Source of the DNA: an uncultured Schlesneria sp.
GTDB lineage: Bacteria; Planctomycetota; Planctomycetia; Planctomycetales; Planctomycetaceae
Direction of reading: 5' to 3'
Assembly: GCA_903904835.1 (NCBI GenBank)
Contig: CAIVEI010000043.1
Coordinates: 1 to 64,000, forward strand
DNA: 64,000 nucleotides
In this document: piece after piece, positions 8,656 through 17,541 of the stretch
Layout: the number at the start of each line of letters is the position of its first letter
How positions within the stretch are numbered: the first letter of the stretch is position 1
The notes under the pieces: model-generated
The model's database searches: none
What the model was told of the DNA's origin: nothing
The model's input: the letters and a program-made list of their open reading frames with translations, nothing else
Program-made: the position numbers and the translations under genes

Positions 8656-10401
8656 TTACTTCGATGGAACCGCAAAAAAACCACCGCCAAAACCGCCGCC
8701 GCCCATGCCACCACCACCCATTCCGCCCATGCCACCGCCTCCCATGCCTCCGCCGATACCGCCAGCATGTGGTTCAACGGCGTCACCGAATTGGACCTTG
8801 TTGATGAGCTTGGCGATCGCGTCGTGGGTTTCACGAGACTGGCGAATGATTAAGACCGAATTCGGAATGACGACCGTTTCGGGAACAACAGGGTTCGGCT
8901 TCGGAACGGGATCGGGAGAATGAGCTTTGACCAATTCCGATTTCGACGCCACCGTGCGAATCGTGCCGTTGGCATCGGGTCGCGTGGCTGACCTCCATGT
9001 TTCAGGTTGAATCAACTCGGGGAGAAGTTTTTCGAGATTGTTCGCAATATCCTTCTGCATTCGGTAATAGCGAGTGATCAATTCCTTGGGATCCGCTTCC
9101 GCGTTTTCGCGAGGTTTTGAAATCCGCAGCGCCGTCCGGTAGCTTTCCAGCAGTTTTGCCGTATCGTCCAGTGTCCGCTCGGTATTTCGAACCACCAGCA
9201 CTCCAGGCTTCGGCGAAATCATCGCCCCACCTTCACCATCATCGTCGGCCCATTTGCTTCGTGTCTGCGTCCGGATCGCATTCATCAATCCCGACGATTC
9301 CTTTTGATTACGACAAAGATCGCGGGTGTCGAAGACCGCCGTCTTATGAAGCTCATCCGCTTTTTCTTGAGTCGTGATCTCCAAAACTCCGTCGCGGAAA
9401 ACCCATGTCAGTTGAAGCTTCAGCAAGAGTGCGCGAAGAATGGAATTGAGCGGACGGTCGGTCATTTTCAGTGAAACCGGCGATCGTTCAGAAATACCTG
9501 CATCGTGCAATGCGCCGACATCCAGGCGGATATCCACCTCGACCTGTCCTACAAGTTCATTGATCGACTGGTTCAACGGTATCTCGTCAAATTCGATGCT
9601 GAGTGGTTCGTTCAGTTTTTGACGTAGAATGTCGTGTTGTGGTGGATCGACCGCGAACGTCTGTCGGCCATGATGTCGGATTGCCGCAAGCAAGCCAGCG
9701 ACCTGCTGATGCCCGGAATCGGTTTGGCGGACGAATAAGACATCTCCCAGCAGAACAGTAGCCCCACCTTCGCCATCATCGTCTTCCCATTTCAGTCCTG
9801 TCGTACTTCGAATGGCTCCGAGTATGGCTTGAGATTTGTAACCATTGTCAAAGAGGTCACCTAAATTATAGGGGTTCGTTGTTAAATGTTCGTCCGCCGT
9901 AGCACGCGAAGTGATAAACAGTGTTTCGTCCTCGAAATACCAAACCAAGCTGTTCATGCTCTCTAATCGATTGAGCAGCAAATAAAGCGGTGCGTCGTCG
10001 GAAAGATCGGTGATGGGTTCACCCGCCAGAATCCCCGCATCAGCCAAGGCCGGGTAATCGATCAGGACGTTGATCTGTTGTTTTTCCTGCAACCATTTCG
10101 CAATGTCGCGAATCGGCTTTTCCTCGAAGCTCACCGTGACATTGGCCGACAATGCGGGAGGAACCAAAGTCGCCGGATCGATGGTCTTTGGCTCATCGGG
10201 AATCTCAATCAACAGGCTCGGCGGTTTTTCACCTTCAGCGAGCAGTGGCTTGCGAGGTTCCTGTTCTGCGAACGCACCAGAGCTCTCTTCGCCATTTCCA
10301 AATTGTCCAAGTGCCTGTGGCGGCATCGCAATGCAGAACAGGATCAAGCAGGCTCCAACAGTCAGCGAGCATAAAGACCGACGAAACCAGAAGGATTTCA
10401 T
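8656..10401 (-). CDS. Exported protein with secretin-N/STN-like modules and Gly-rich tail (paralogue 1)
   Basis: This 581-aa protein is a clear paralogue of the next gene downstream: both share PDEPKTIDPATLV or PNEPKTVDPATLV, the DAPLYLLLxRLE motif, the GDLFDxGY motif and the order of modules. It has a good signal peptide ending near PPQALGQ, two STN-like modules (VTVSFEEKPIRDIAKWLQ and LSIEFDEIPLNQSINELV), and a last segment with NSVLIIRQSRETHDAIAKLI resembling the N3 domain of secretins. The C-terminal 35 residues are almost only Gly and Met with a few Phe. A secretin barrel is absent. The two genes were presumably produced by tandem duplication and are transcribed together; the role may be periplasmic scaffolding or peptidoglycan/outer-membrane organisation, but this is conjecture. 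Confidence 0.68.
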   Translation of the reverse strand: MKSFWFRRSLCSLTVGACLILFCIAMPPQALGQFGNGEESSGAFAEQEPRKPLLAEGEKPPSLLIEIPDEPKTIDPATLVPPALSANVTVSFEEKPIRDIAKWLQEKQQINVLIDYPALADAGILAGEPITDLSDDAPLYLLLNRLESMNSLVWYFEDETLFITSRATADEHLTTNPYNLGDLFDNGYKSQAILGAIRSTTGLKWEDDDGEGGATVLLGDVLFVRQTDSGHQQVAGLLAAIRHHGRQTFAVDPPQHDILRQKLNEPLSIEFDEIPLNQSINELVGQVEVDIRLDVGALHDAGISERSPVSLKMTDRPLNSILRALLLKLQLTWVFRDGVLEITTQEKADELHKTAVFDTRDLCRNQKESSGLMNAIRTQTRSKWADDDGEGGAMISPKPGVLVVRNTERTLDDTAKLLESYRTALRISKPRENAEADPKELITRYYRMQKDIANNLEKLLPELIQPETWRSATRPDANGTIRTVASKSELVKAHSPDPVPKPNPVVPETVVIPNSVLIIRQSRETHDAIAKLINKVQFGDAVEPHAGGIGGGMGGGGMGGMGGGGMGGGGFGGGFFAVPSK

Positions 10402-10736
10402 ATCTGCCTCGGCTTTTAAAAGTTCATTTGCGAGCTAGCGCCCGCATTTGATTTGAGTTTTTGGGTTTATCGAGATTGGCCGAAAAAACGTGTCGAGAAT
10501 TGGATTCACGCATCTGCGTCACGATTCGAGTTGGGTCTGATTGTCTTTAGTTGTCCGACAGCTTAGCTGTCGCACTAGCCCGAATGCACCACGTATTTCG
10601 GTACATTACGAAAAAGTTGTCTGAAAGTTGCTCAAAGAATTCCGTCGAAAATGCCTGCCAGACGAGCCTCTCGGCTGACATCCAGTTACAATCCTCACCG
10701 CTTCCAAATAACTTCATTTCAAACGAGAGATTCCTC
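10402..10736. other. Divergent intergenic region
   Basis: The 335 bp between the divergent secretin-N-like operon and the beta-propeller gene must hold promoters for both directions. I recognise no clear -35/-10 pair. The only distinct structure is the 17-bp palindrome listed separately. Confidence 0.6.
10556..10572. promoter_or_regulatory. 17-bp perfect palindrome, possible operator
   Basis: The sequence CGACAGCTTAGCTGTCG has two perfect 8-bp arms around a single central base. It lies in the divergent intergenic region, 164 bp before the beta-propeller gene. It could be a dimeric regulator site or a small hairpin; no other copy was seen in the window. Confidence 0.35.
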
Positions 10737-11648
10737 ATGCGCTCATTTCGTTTTTTCGGGCTGATACTGTCGTTGCTCGCCGCTTCGGTGTGCGGGCTGT
10801 TTGCCGAAGATAATTCATCGGTTCACACCGGACGGCCACGCAAAGTTCTGATCGGTGACTATTCGGCGAAAGCACTCGCGCTGGTCAACGAAAAGGGCGA
10901 TATCGAATGGCAAACGCCGATTCGAAATATCCACGATGCGGCAAAGCTTCCCAACGGAAATATTTTGTTTCAGACCGACTGGACCGAGATCGTCGAAATG
11001 GCACCAGACCACAAAATTGTCTGGAAGTATGACGCTGCCAAGCAGAATGGAAACGAGGGAAAGCGGGTTGAAGTTCACGCGTTTCAAAGGCTCGCCAATG
11101 GTCACACGATGATCGTGGAAAGCGGACCGGCTCGCATCATTGAAGTCGATGCCGAAGGCAAGATTCATAAGCAGGTTCCATTAAAAGTTGAACACACTAA
11201 TCCCCATACCGATACGCGACTGGTTCGTAAGCTGGAAAACGGCAACTATCTTGTGGCTCATGAAGGGGACAACAAAGTCGTCCGTGAATATGACGGCGAC
11301 GGCAAGATCGTCTGGGAATACAAAACCGGAACGAAAGTTTATTCGGCGATTCGTCTGAAAAATGGCAATACTCTGATCGGCATGGGAGATGGACATCGAG
11401 TGATCGAAGTCAATAAGGAGGGCAAGACCGTCTGGTCAGTCGAAGAAAAAGAGCTTCCCGGAATTACGCTCGCCTGGGTGACGATGGTCGAACGCCTTTC
11501 AAACGGCAATACGTTGATCGTGAACTGCCACGGCGGTGAGAACAATCCTCAACTTGTTGAAGTCGATTCCGACAAAAAGGTTGTCTGGACATTCAAGGAT
11601 TTTCGGCGATTTGGAAATAGCCTGCCTGTGGCTCGGATTGTCGAGTAG
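10737..11648 (+). CDS. Exported beta-propeller (PQQ/arylsulfotransferase-like) protein
   Basis: The product (303 aa) has a signal peptide (MRSFRFFGLILSLLAASVCG) and then about six repeats of a roughly 40-residue blade. Each blade has a core like LANGHTMIVESGPARIIEVD, LENGNYLVAHEGDNKVVREY or LKNGNTLIGMGDGHRVIEV, often followed by KxVW. This is the pattern of PQQ-like or arylsulfotransferase-type propellers common in planctomycetes. I see no catalytic residues and cannot name a substrate. I chose the ATG at 10737 rather than an upstream in-frame codon because it begins the signal peptide. The gene is followed by a palindromic repeat element. Confidence 0.75.
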   Translation: MRSFRFFGLILSLLAASVCGLFAEDNSSVHTGRPRKVLIGDYSAKALALVNEKGDIEWQTPIRNIHDAAKLPNGNILFQTDWTEIVEMAPDHKIVWKYDAAKQNGNEGKRVEVHAFQRLANGHTMIVESGPARIIEVDAEGKIHKQVPLKVEHTNPHTDTRLVRKLENGNYLVAHEGDNKVVREYDGDGKIVWEYKTGTKVYSAIRLKNGNTLIGMGDGHRVIEVNKEGKTVWSVEEKELPGITLAWVTMVERLSNGNTLIVNCHGGENNPQLVEVDSDKKVVWTFKDFRRFGNSLPVARIVE

Positions 11649-11670
11649 TTAACGGGAAGGGGAGGCTGAC

Positions 11671-11859
11671 CTGATGAAACGACGTGAAGGGAGGATGGTT
11701 GCGGTATTGGGGACGAAGTGCTTTTGAAACAGAAAGTACTGAAAAAAGGGGTGGCACGGTTTTACCATTTTCGGTAAGGCCGTGCACTTCGGATACGTTA
11801 TCCATCGATGAAGACACGGCCTTGTCGAAGACTCCAAAACCGTGGCATCCCGAGTTTCG
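11671..11859. repeat. Palindromic intergenic element, copy A (~190 bp)
   Basis: This segment aligns along nearly its whole length with 28425-28613, both beginning CTGATGAAACGA. Its right end matches 57908-57954. In the right half two arms of about 31 nt are imperfect inverted repeats: the one beginning near 11752 (CACGGTTTTACC) and the one ending near 11843 (CCAAAACCGTGG). Transcribed, the element would fold into a long hairpin. It fills the gap between the beta-propeller and SDR genes. Confidence 0.8.
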
Positions 11860-11922
11860 CCAGTGTGTCAGGTTGCGAGCAAAACTCTCATCGTTAATGC
11901 GACTTTTCAGGAGATTCATCAA

Positions 11923-12618
11923 ATGGCATCAGGTTCCAATAAAACAATCGTCGTCACCGGGGCGACTCGCGGATGTGGACGTGCGATGACCGAGCGATTT
12001 ATTGAAGCGGGGCACGTTGTTGTTGGATGCGGACGCATCGCAACGTCAGTTCATGAAGTGAATGCGATTTTCGGCAAACCTCATCGGTTTGATACGGTCG
12101 ATGTCTCAGACGATCGACAAGTTGAAGAATGGGCCAAGTCCGTCATCGACTCTGGCCTTGTGCCGGATCTGATCGTCAACAATGCGGCGATTATTAACCG
12201 GAATGCTCCTTTGTGGCAGATTACCGCCGAGGAGTTTCAGCAGATCGTTGACGTCAATATTGTCGGCACGGCGAATGTCATTCGGCATTTTGTTCCCGCA
12301 ATGATCGAGCGGGGCCAAGGCACGATTGTAAATTTCAGCAGCGGCTGGGGGCGTTCAACCTCGCCCGAAGTTGCTCCCTACTGTGCCACGAAATATGCCA
12401 TTGAAGGATTGTCACAGGCTCTTGCTCAGGAACTTCCCTCCGGAATGGTCGCGGTTGCGCTCAATCCGGGGATTATCAATACCGAAATGCTTCAGTCTTG
12501 CTGGGCTGACGGAGCGGCACAGTATCCGTCACCTGAACGGTGGAGTCGAGTTGCCGCCCCATACATCTTGAGCATTTCCCCCAAGGATAATGGTCGTCCG
12601 TTGACAGTGCCACTGTAG
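11923..12618 (+). CDS. Short-chain dehydrogenase/reductase
   Basis: This is a classical SDR oxidoreductase (231 aa) with a Rossmann fold. The nucleotide-binding motif is VTGATRGCGRAM, the structural motif is NNAAI, and the catalytic Ser and Tyr-x3-Lys lie in NFSSGWGRSTSPEVAPYCATK. The C-terminus is slightly short relative to the usual 245-250 aa. I chose the ATG at 11923 because CAGGAGA lies 8 nt before it; the longer frame runs back into the repeat element. Substrate unknown. A convergent terminator follows. Confidence 0.87.
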   Translation: MASGSNKTIVVTGATRGCGRAMTERFIEAGHVVVGCGRIATSVHEVNAIFGKPHRFDTVDVSDDRQVEEWAKSVIDSGLVPDLIVNNAAIINRNAPLWQITAEEFQQIVDVNIVGTANVIRHFVPAMIERGQGTIVNFSSGWGRSTSPEVAPYCATKYAIEGLSQALAQELPSGMVAVALNPGIINTEMLQSCWADGAAQYPSPERWSRVAAPYILSISPKDNGRPLTVPL

Positions 12619-12640
12619 TATCAGTTGCGACGGAAAATGC

Positions 12641-12670
12641 AGAAAGCACACGCAATCGCGTGTGCTTTCT
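12641..12670. terminator. Bidirectional stem-loop between convergent genes
   Basis: A perfect 13-bp stem (AGAAAGCACACGC and its complement) closes a 4-nt loop AATC. It lies 22 nt after the SDR stop and 52 nt after the stop of the oppositely oriented lipoprotein gene. No long T-run follows on the plus strand; on the minus strand ATTTT follows. Confidence 0.65.
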
Positions 12671-12722
12671 CGACGTCATCTTAAAGCTCAATCGGCTTTT
12701 TGAGCGGCTTCAATCACCTGAA

Positions 12723-13241
12723 TCACTTCATGAAGAAGTCCGTTGGTCCACGAAGCGTGTAATACGGGTACTGAACCATTCCTGCCGGCACGCCTTGCTG
12801 TGGATAGACCATATTTTGTGGCCAGTCGTATTGGTAAGTTTGGACATGCGTTGGCATTCCGTTTCGGTATCCACATCCACGACCACAACGTCGGCATCCG
12901 TCCTGGGGGCAAGCGCTTCCATCTTGACAGGCTGGACAACCTGACGCATCGACTGTGTAGGCCTGCTTTCCTGGTGGATAGCAACCTTCGGGGCCCTGGT
13001 AAAAGCCCCCTTCGTAACCGTAATTGTGATCCGCCGCGCTGGCGAGCGGCTTGAAATCATGATGATCGTGTGAGCCTAAATAGGGCTTTTTCATCAAATC
13101 CCCATACCCAGGCGCTGATCCTATGATTGGACCGCTACTGTCCGGTGCCTGACCGCGAACGGTCGGGTTGGTCATTGAACAGCCAATTGAGCAACTGACA
13201 GCGACCAATGCCACCAGACTTAAAACTCCGCGAAATTGCAT
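12723..13241 (-). CDS. Small Cys- and Tyr-rich lipoprotein, unknown function
   Basis: The product (172 aa) begins MQFRGVLSLVALVAVSCSIG followed by the lipobox cysteine, so it is probably an exported lipoprotein. The middle is rich in Gly, Tyr and Pro and contains a cysteine cluster (CPACQDGSACPQDGCRRCGR) that could be disulfide-bonded or bind metal. The end is Tyr/Gln/Pro rich. Planctomycetes encode many such proteins with no assigned role. A GGAGA lies 6 nt before the ATG at 13241, which fixes the start; the longer upstream frame is rejected. Confidence 0.6.
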   Translation of the reverse strand: MQFRGVLSLVALVAVSCSIGCSMTNPTVRGQAPDSSGPIIGSAPGYGDLMKKPYLGSHDHHDFKPLASAADHNYGYEGGFYQGPEGCYPPGKQAYTVDASGCPACQDGSACPQDGCRRCGRGCGYRNGMPTHVQTYQYDWPQNMVYPQQGVPAGMVQYPYYTLRGPTDFFMK

Positions 13242-13513
13242 ATTGTCTCTCCGTCCGTAGAGGCTGACGATGCCACTTCGCCGTTGAACGAAGCGTACTT
13301 CCATTGCAGATCTATCGGCGTTTCTCCCATCAAAGTACGGAGATTCCTCAAAGAAGTACCAATTGGAATCTCAAGTACGACTACCCGTTCTTGCAGAAAT
13401 CCCCTAAACGGAGTATTTTAACAAACGATTTCGTATCGCGGCAAAACGCTTTGAAGTCCGATCTGACCCGGACGTTTTGCCCGTGATCACCCAGATCAAA
13501 GGAGTGACAGGGA

Positions 13514-14257
13514 GTGTTCGTCGCCGTCTCATCACAGTGTTTTTCCGATGTCAATTTCGCCGCCGCCTGCCAGAACGCGGCCGACTTGGGTTACGATAAG
13601 ATCGAACTTTGGCTGAATGAAGCTAGCGATCACCTGAAACCCTCGCAGATCGTTGCATCACCCACGAAGTTTTTTCAACTCTATCGCGAGACCACTCGCC
13701 TGACCCCGGTCGCTTTCAACTTGCAAGAGGACGTCCAATTGGACGTATTTGAGGACCTCTGCAAAGTCTCGAAAATGTTGAAAATTACCCAGATTACCAT
13801 GCCGGCGGCCACGCTTGGCACACCTTTTAACGAGGAAATCGATCGTTTGCGAAGTCGACTGGCTGCGTCAAACTCTGCTGGAATCCGACTTTCGCTAAAA
13901 ACGAAGACAGGACATTTGACGGAAGACCCGCAAACAGCTGTCGAACTATGTCAGGCAGTTCCAGGTCTGGGGCTGACACTTGATGTCAGTTATTACATCT
14001 GTGGGCGATATGCCGGACAAAGTTATGACCAAGTCTATCCGTATGTCTACCACACTCATTTGCGGGATACCACACCGAGTCAGGTGCAAGTTCCCGTTGG
14101 ATTGGGCGAAGTTGACTACAGCAGAATCATCAGCCAATTACGCCGATTCAATTACAACCGAGCTCTCTCGGTGGAAATCCTTCCCGATTATCTTCAAGGG
14201 AACGATCGAGCATTGGAATTAAGAAAAATTCGAATGCTGCTCGAAACGCTGCTGTAA
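13514..14257 (+). CDS. Sugar phosphate isomerase/epimerase-like TIM barrel
   Basis: The 247-aa protein has the features of the xylose-isomerase-like TIM-barrel superfamily. These include an N-terminal strand (FVAVSSQCFSD), the segment LGYDKIELWLNEASDHL, a metal-site region with LGLTLDVSYYICGR, YVYHTHLRDTTPSQVQVPVG with His and Asp ligands, and YNRALSVEILPDY near the end. The start is a GTG with GGGAG just upstream. It could isomerise or epimerise a sugar or sugar acid; the substrate is not visible. It stands alone, converging with greA. Confidence 0.75.
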   Translation: MFVAVSSQCFSDVNFAAACQNAADLGYDKIELWLNEASDHLKPSQIVASPTKFFQLYRETTRLTPVAFNLQEDVQLDVFEDLCKVSKMLKITQITMPAATLGTPFNEEIDRLRSRLAASNSAGIRLSLKTKTGHLTEDPQTAVELCQAVPGLGLTLDVSYYICGRYAGQSYDQVYPYVYHTHLRDTTPSQVQVPVGLGEVDYSRIISQLRRFNYNRALSVEILPDYLQGNDRALELRKIRMLLETLL

Positions 14258-14282
14258 AAAGATAATCGATCGTCCGGCTATT

Positions 14283-14332
14283 GAGGAATCACGTCTCTTC
14301 GATTTGAGTGATCTCGAAGTTCGTGATTCCTC
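14283..14332. repeat. 11-bp inverted repeat overlapping the greA stop codon
   Basis: GAGGAATCACG at 14283-14293 is perfectly complementary to CGTGATTCCTC at 14322-14332, with a 28-nt loop. The right arm and loop code for the last greA codons and the left arm spans the stop. It may serve as a terminator or 3'-end stabiliser, although no T-run follows. Confidence 0.5.
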
Positions 14333-14771
14333 TTGGTGCCTGAAACTGAACGTGATCGCCCACTTTCTTGTGCATCAGTGCCGTCGCTAGTGGCGATGCG
14401 GTAAGGATTTTCATCACGTCGCTGGTGTAGTCTTCTTCACCAGGACCGACAAACTCGTACTGCTCAATCGAATTATCGCTGAGATCTTTTACGGTCACAC
14501 GCGTTCCAAAGGTGACGACTCCTTTTGGAAGGCTGGACTTGTCCACGATGAAACAATCGGCAAGCGTGGATTTTAAAGAGTTAATCCTCGCCTGAAGCAT
14601 TCCCTGGGCTTCCCGTTGCCCGTGGTATTCTGCATTTTCACGAAGGTCACCTTCCGCGCGCGCGTCAGCGATCGCTTGAGCAATCTTCGGCATCTCGATT
14701 TCTTCAAGCTGCCGAAGCTCTTCCTTCTTTTTGTCGTAGCCTTCTCGAGAGATTGGCTGTCGTTCCATCAT
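14289..14771 (-). CDS. greA: Transcription elongation factor GreA
   Basis: GreA (160 aa) rescues backtracked RNA polymerase by stimulating cleavage of the nascent RNA. The N-terminal coiled coil contains the family signature ARAEGDLRENAEYHGQREAQ, whose acidic tip residues (D and E of GDLREN) are intact. The C-terminal FKBP-like domain has GTRVTVKDL, YEFVGPGEED and SPLATALMHKKVGDHV. Length and motif order are standard. It is a single gene, downstream of and possibly cotranscribed with the Gfo/Idh gene (64-nt gap). Confidence 0.95.
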   Translation of the reverse strand: MMERQPISREGYDKKKEELRQLEEIEMPKIAQAIADARAEGDLRENAEYHGQREAQGMLQARINSLKSTLADCFIVDKSSLPKGVVTFGTRVTVKDLSDNSIEQYEFVGPGEEDYTSDVMKILTASPLATALMHKKVGDHVQFQAPRGITNFEITQIEET

Positions 14772-14835
14772 CTATGTCCCAAACCGAAAATCATTGAAGT
14801 ACGCTGAATTATACCAGCGCCAGAGCCAGTTACTA

Positions 14836-15969
14836 TTAGATATCAGTCCAACTGCCCGACTTGGCACTGGAAAGGACCGCGTCGCAAATCTTTTGGGTTT
14901 CCAAAGCATCACGGAATGTTGGACCCACCGAAATACCTTTATCGACCCCTTCCAGGAAGTCGGCAACGTGATGAACAAAAGTGTGTTCATAGCCAATCTG
15001 AAGACCAGGAACCCACCAGTGGCTCATATAAGGGTGGTCGCCGTCGGTGACGTGGATTGATCGCCAGCCTCGAAGATTGCCTTGGTCTTTGTGGTCGAAC
15101 CACTGGAGTCGGTGCAGATCATGCAGATCCCACTTGATCGAGGCGTGTTCGCCGTTGATCTCGAGCGTGTATAAAGCTTTGTGTCCACGTGCATAACGCG
15201 TCGATTCGAACAAGCCCAGCGAACCATTTCCAAATCGGCACAAGAACGCACAAGCATCGTCGATGCCAACCTTTTCGACCTTACCCGTCAAATTGTGCTT
15301 ACGTTCTTTAATGAACGTCTCGGTCATTGCCGTGACGTTTTGGATGTTGCCGTTTAACCAGATGGCCGTGTCGATGCAATGTGCCAGCAAATCGCCGGTC
15401 ACACCGCTTCCAGCGGCGGCGGCATCCAGTCGCCACAAGGCTGTGCCGCCCTGCGGAAGATCAGCTGAAATTGTCCAGTCCTGCAGAAAATTGGCTCGAT
15501 AATGAAAAATCCGACCCAGTTTTCCCGAATCAATCAATTGCTTGGCGAATGTGACGGCAGGGACTCGACGATAGTTGTACCAGACCGTATTCAGGACTTT
15601 TGCCTTTTCGACTGCCTGACACATCGTTTCGCCTTGCGCCGTATCCATCGCAAGTGGCTTCTCACAGAGAATCATCTTTCCATTTGCAGCGGCAGCAATT
15701 GCAATGTCGTGGTGAAGATTGTTAGGGGTGCAGATATCAATCGCATCAATATCTTTTCGCTCGACAAGTTTCCGCCAATCCGTTTCGATCGATTCGTAAC
15801 CCCAACGATCGGCAAATGATTTCACCTTCTCGGCATCGCGAGCGCAGACGGCCTTCAGTACCGGTTGATGATCGGTGTCAAAGAAGTGGTTTACTTTACG
15901 ATACGCATTGGAGTGCGTTCGTCCCATGAATCCGTATCCAACCATGCCGATATTCAAAGGCTTCGCCAT
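14836..15969 (-). CDS. Gfo/Idh/MocA family oxidoreductase
   Basis: This is a 377-aa NAD(P)-dependent dehydrogenase. The Rossmann motif is [14 protein letters not shown], followed by [20 protein letters not shown] and the catalytic-lysine motif LCEKPLAMD. The C-terminal beta-sheet domain contains [20 protein letters not shown]. Enzymes of this kind oxidise or isomerise sugars, inositols or sugar acids. The start at 15969 is chosen because CAGGAG lies 9 nt upstream; a GTG six bases earlier is possible. It precedes greA. Confidence 0.9.
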   Translation of the reverse strand: MAKPLNIGMVGYGFMGRTHSNAYRKVNHFFDTDHQPVLKAVCARDAEKVKSFADRWGYESIETDWRKLVERKDIDAIDICTPNNLHHDIAIAAAANGKMILCEKPLAMDTAQGETMCQAVEKAKVLNTVWYNYRRVPAVTFAKQLIDSGKLGRIFHYRANFLQDWTISADLPQGGTALWRLDAAAAGSGVTGDLLAHCIDTAIWLNGNIQNVTAMTETFIKERKHNLTGKVEKVGIDDACAFLCRFGNGSLGLFESTRYARGHKALYTLEINGEHASIKWDLHDLHRLQWFDHKDQGNLRGWRSIHVTDGDHPYMSHWWVPGLQIGYEHTFVHHVADFLEGVDKGISVGPTFRDALETQKICDAVLSSAKSGSWTDI

Positions 15970-16159
15970 CTTCACTGTCTCCTGAATCTCTGAAGTTCAT
16001 CTATTGCTTGCGGCTCATCATGACTGTCATTGGGCTCGACGAAGATTGGCCGATTCCAAGACGGGTAAGCATCATACGCGCAGTCCGATGTTACCTGCAA
16101 ACGGACCGCAAAGACTTCTTTTCGATTTTGTCATCGGACACCAAATTTACGTATCCTGG

Positions 16160-17263
16160 TCACCCGTACATACGGGCCAATTCTCGTAGTTCATCAAGGA
16201 CATCTTCGACATCGGGCACGACCGCCCCGCACACTCGGCCACCCCGATCACAGGCACCCAACCGTAAAAGATCTTCGTAGTCGTCAGACTCTTTCAATCG
16301 GAGATGTGCCCTGTGACCGATTGTCCGGTCGCGAATTTTATGCACATCCATGTGATGTTCAATCAGCCATGCTGTTCGTTGTGTGATGTGACCGTCAAGC
16401 GCTTCCAATCCGGCTTGAACGTGATTGTGTTTATCGAGTCCCTTACCAACGTCGTGCAGTAAAGCTGCAAGCTGGAATTCCTCATCATACGGAAGTTCTT
16501 CCCTGGCAAGAACATAGCACTGAAGAAGGTGGTATAAAACGTCCCCCTCAGGATGGTAGTGTTCATCCTGCATCACAGTTTCCAGGGGAATCAGAAGCGA
16601 CCGATACACCTGGAAACGATCAATCGCCGCTTCTGCCGCTGCCAGTTCGTTTTCCAGGTCCGAATCGGGGTATTCATTTCGCAAGAATGCTTCATATTCA
16701 GCAAGTGTCGCTCGCTCCATCGCTTTTCCGGTGATTGAGCTTTTGAAAACAAAGCTTGCTTTGTCGGGCGAATACATCGTCAATTCAATTGGAAAGCGAT
16801 CACGAATATGAATATGAGTGAAAACTCGTTCTTCGCCGAGCTTTCGAACTCGCTTCCGCTCAACGTCGTAGTCAATCCCTTCTGCGTCAAGACTGCTGGT
16901 CACGGCTTCGACGCTTGCGGCAAATACGTGGATATCGATATCCGACCCCTGTCGAATATGCCCAGTAAAGGTGCTCCCGATAATCTTGGGGCGACAATGA
17001 GCCAGCATTCGCATGATGCGTAGTGCTTCGACACGCATCTCGCGCAATCGGTCATAGCGAGAATTTCCCTCGAACAAATTTGCCATCCGTTGAATTTCAT
17101 CGCGAATTTCAGCGTTGCTGGGAAGTTCAGAAGGTTTGAGCCAGCCTCGGCAAAGTCGTCGTGCCGCTTTCATCTTTGCTCGGAAATACTCGGTTTCGCT
17201 ACGCGAGTACATCATACGAGCGGCTTCAACGATAATGCCGCGTCTCAGTTTTTCGTCACTCAT
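16160..17263 (-). CDS. Nucleotidyltransferase-HD domain fusion protein
   Basis: The 367-aa protein combines two domains. Residues about 90-190 carry a polymerase-beta-like nucleotidyltransferase motif, with G96-S97 in IGSTFTGHIRQGSDIDIHVF and acidic pair D108/D110. Residues 240-340 carry an HD phosphohydrolase domain with H245, H270-D271 in LAALLHDVGKGLDKH, and H303-H304. This resembles the layout of bacterial CCA-adding enzymes with HD domains and of GlnD/uridylyltransferase, but the flanking domains differ. RNA or nucleotide metabolism is likely; the exact substrate is not visible. It could also be a signalling enzyme. Confidence 0.7.
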   Translation of the reverse strand: MSDEKLRRGIIVEAARMMYSRSETEYFRAKMKAARRLCRGWLKPSELPSNAEIRDEIQRMANLFEGNSRYDRLREMRVEALRIMRMLAHCRPKIIGSTFTGHIRQGSDIDIHVFAASVEAVTSSLDAEGIDYDVERKRVRKLGEERVFTHIHIRDRFPIELTMYSPDKASFVFKSSITGKAMERATLAEYEAFLRNEYPDSDLENELAAAEAAIDRFQVYRSLLIPLETVMQDEHYHPEGDVLYHLLQCYVLAREELPYDEEFQLAALLHDVGKGLDKHNHVQAGLEALDGHITQRTAWLIEHHMDVHKIRDRTIGHRAHLRLKESDDYEDLLRLGACDRGGRVCGAVVPDVEDVLDELRELARMYG

Positions 17264-17289
17264 TCGAGTCGTGTCGGTTTTTTGTGGCG

Positions 17290-17490
17290 ATGAATTCGCA
17301 TCGAGTTCATTCGCACGTGAAAATCGTCTATGCCACCGAGCCCATCAAGGCCGACACCGGGCTCTTCTGGCTGGCATCGATTCTAGCGCGCTACAGTTTC
17401 TCGTCAAGTTGCCAAACAATTCACGTTGACCCTGAAAACCGACTGGTGATACAAGGCGCTCGTTCGTTGGACGAATTTGGTCTGCATTGA
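17290..17490 (+). CDS. Possible small protein, weak
   Basis: A short frame (66 aa) reads plausibly, with AMINO-acid composition like VKIVYATEPIKADTGLFWLA and IHVDPENRLVIQGARSLDEF. It is divergent from the nucleotidyltransferase-HD gene with a gap of about 26 nt. I see no clear ribosome binding site and no recognised domain, so this may be chance. Confidence 0.3.
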   Translation: MNSHRVHSHVKIVYATEPIKADTGLFWLASILARYSFSSSCQTIHVDPENRLVIQGARSLDEFGLH

Positions 17491-17541
17491 TTCGTTGCCA
17501 AGAAAAATCTCGGATCGGTTTGGGCAAAAGGGTATTTGCAC

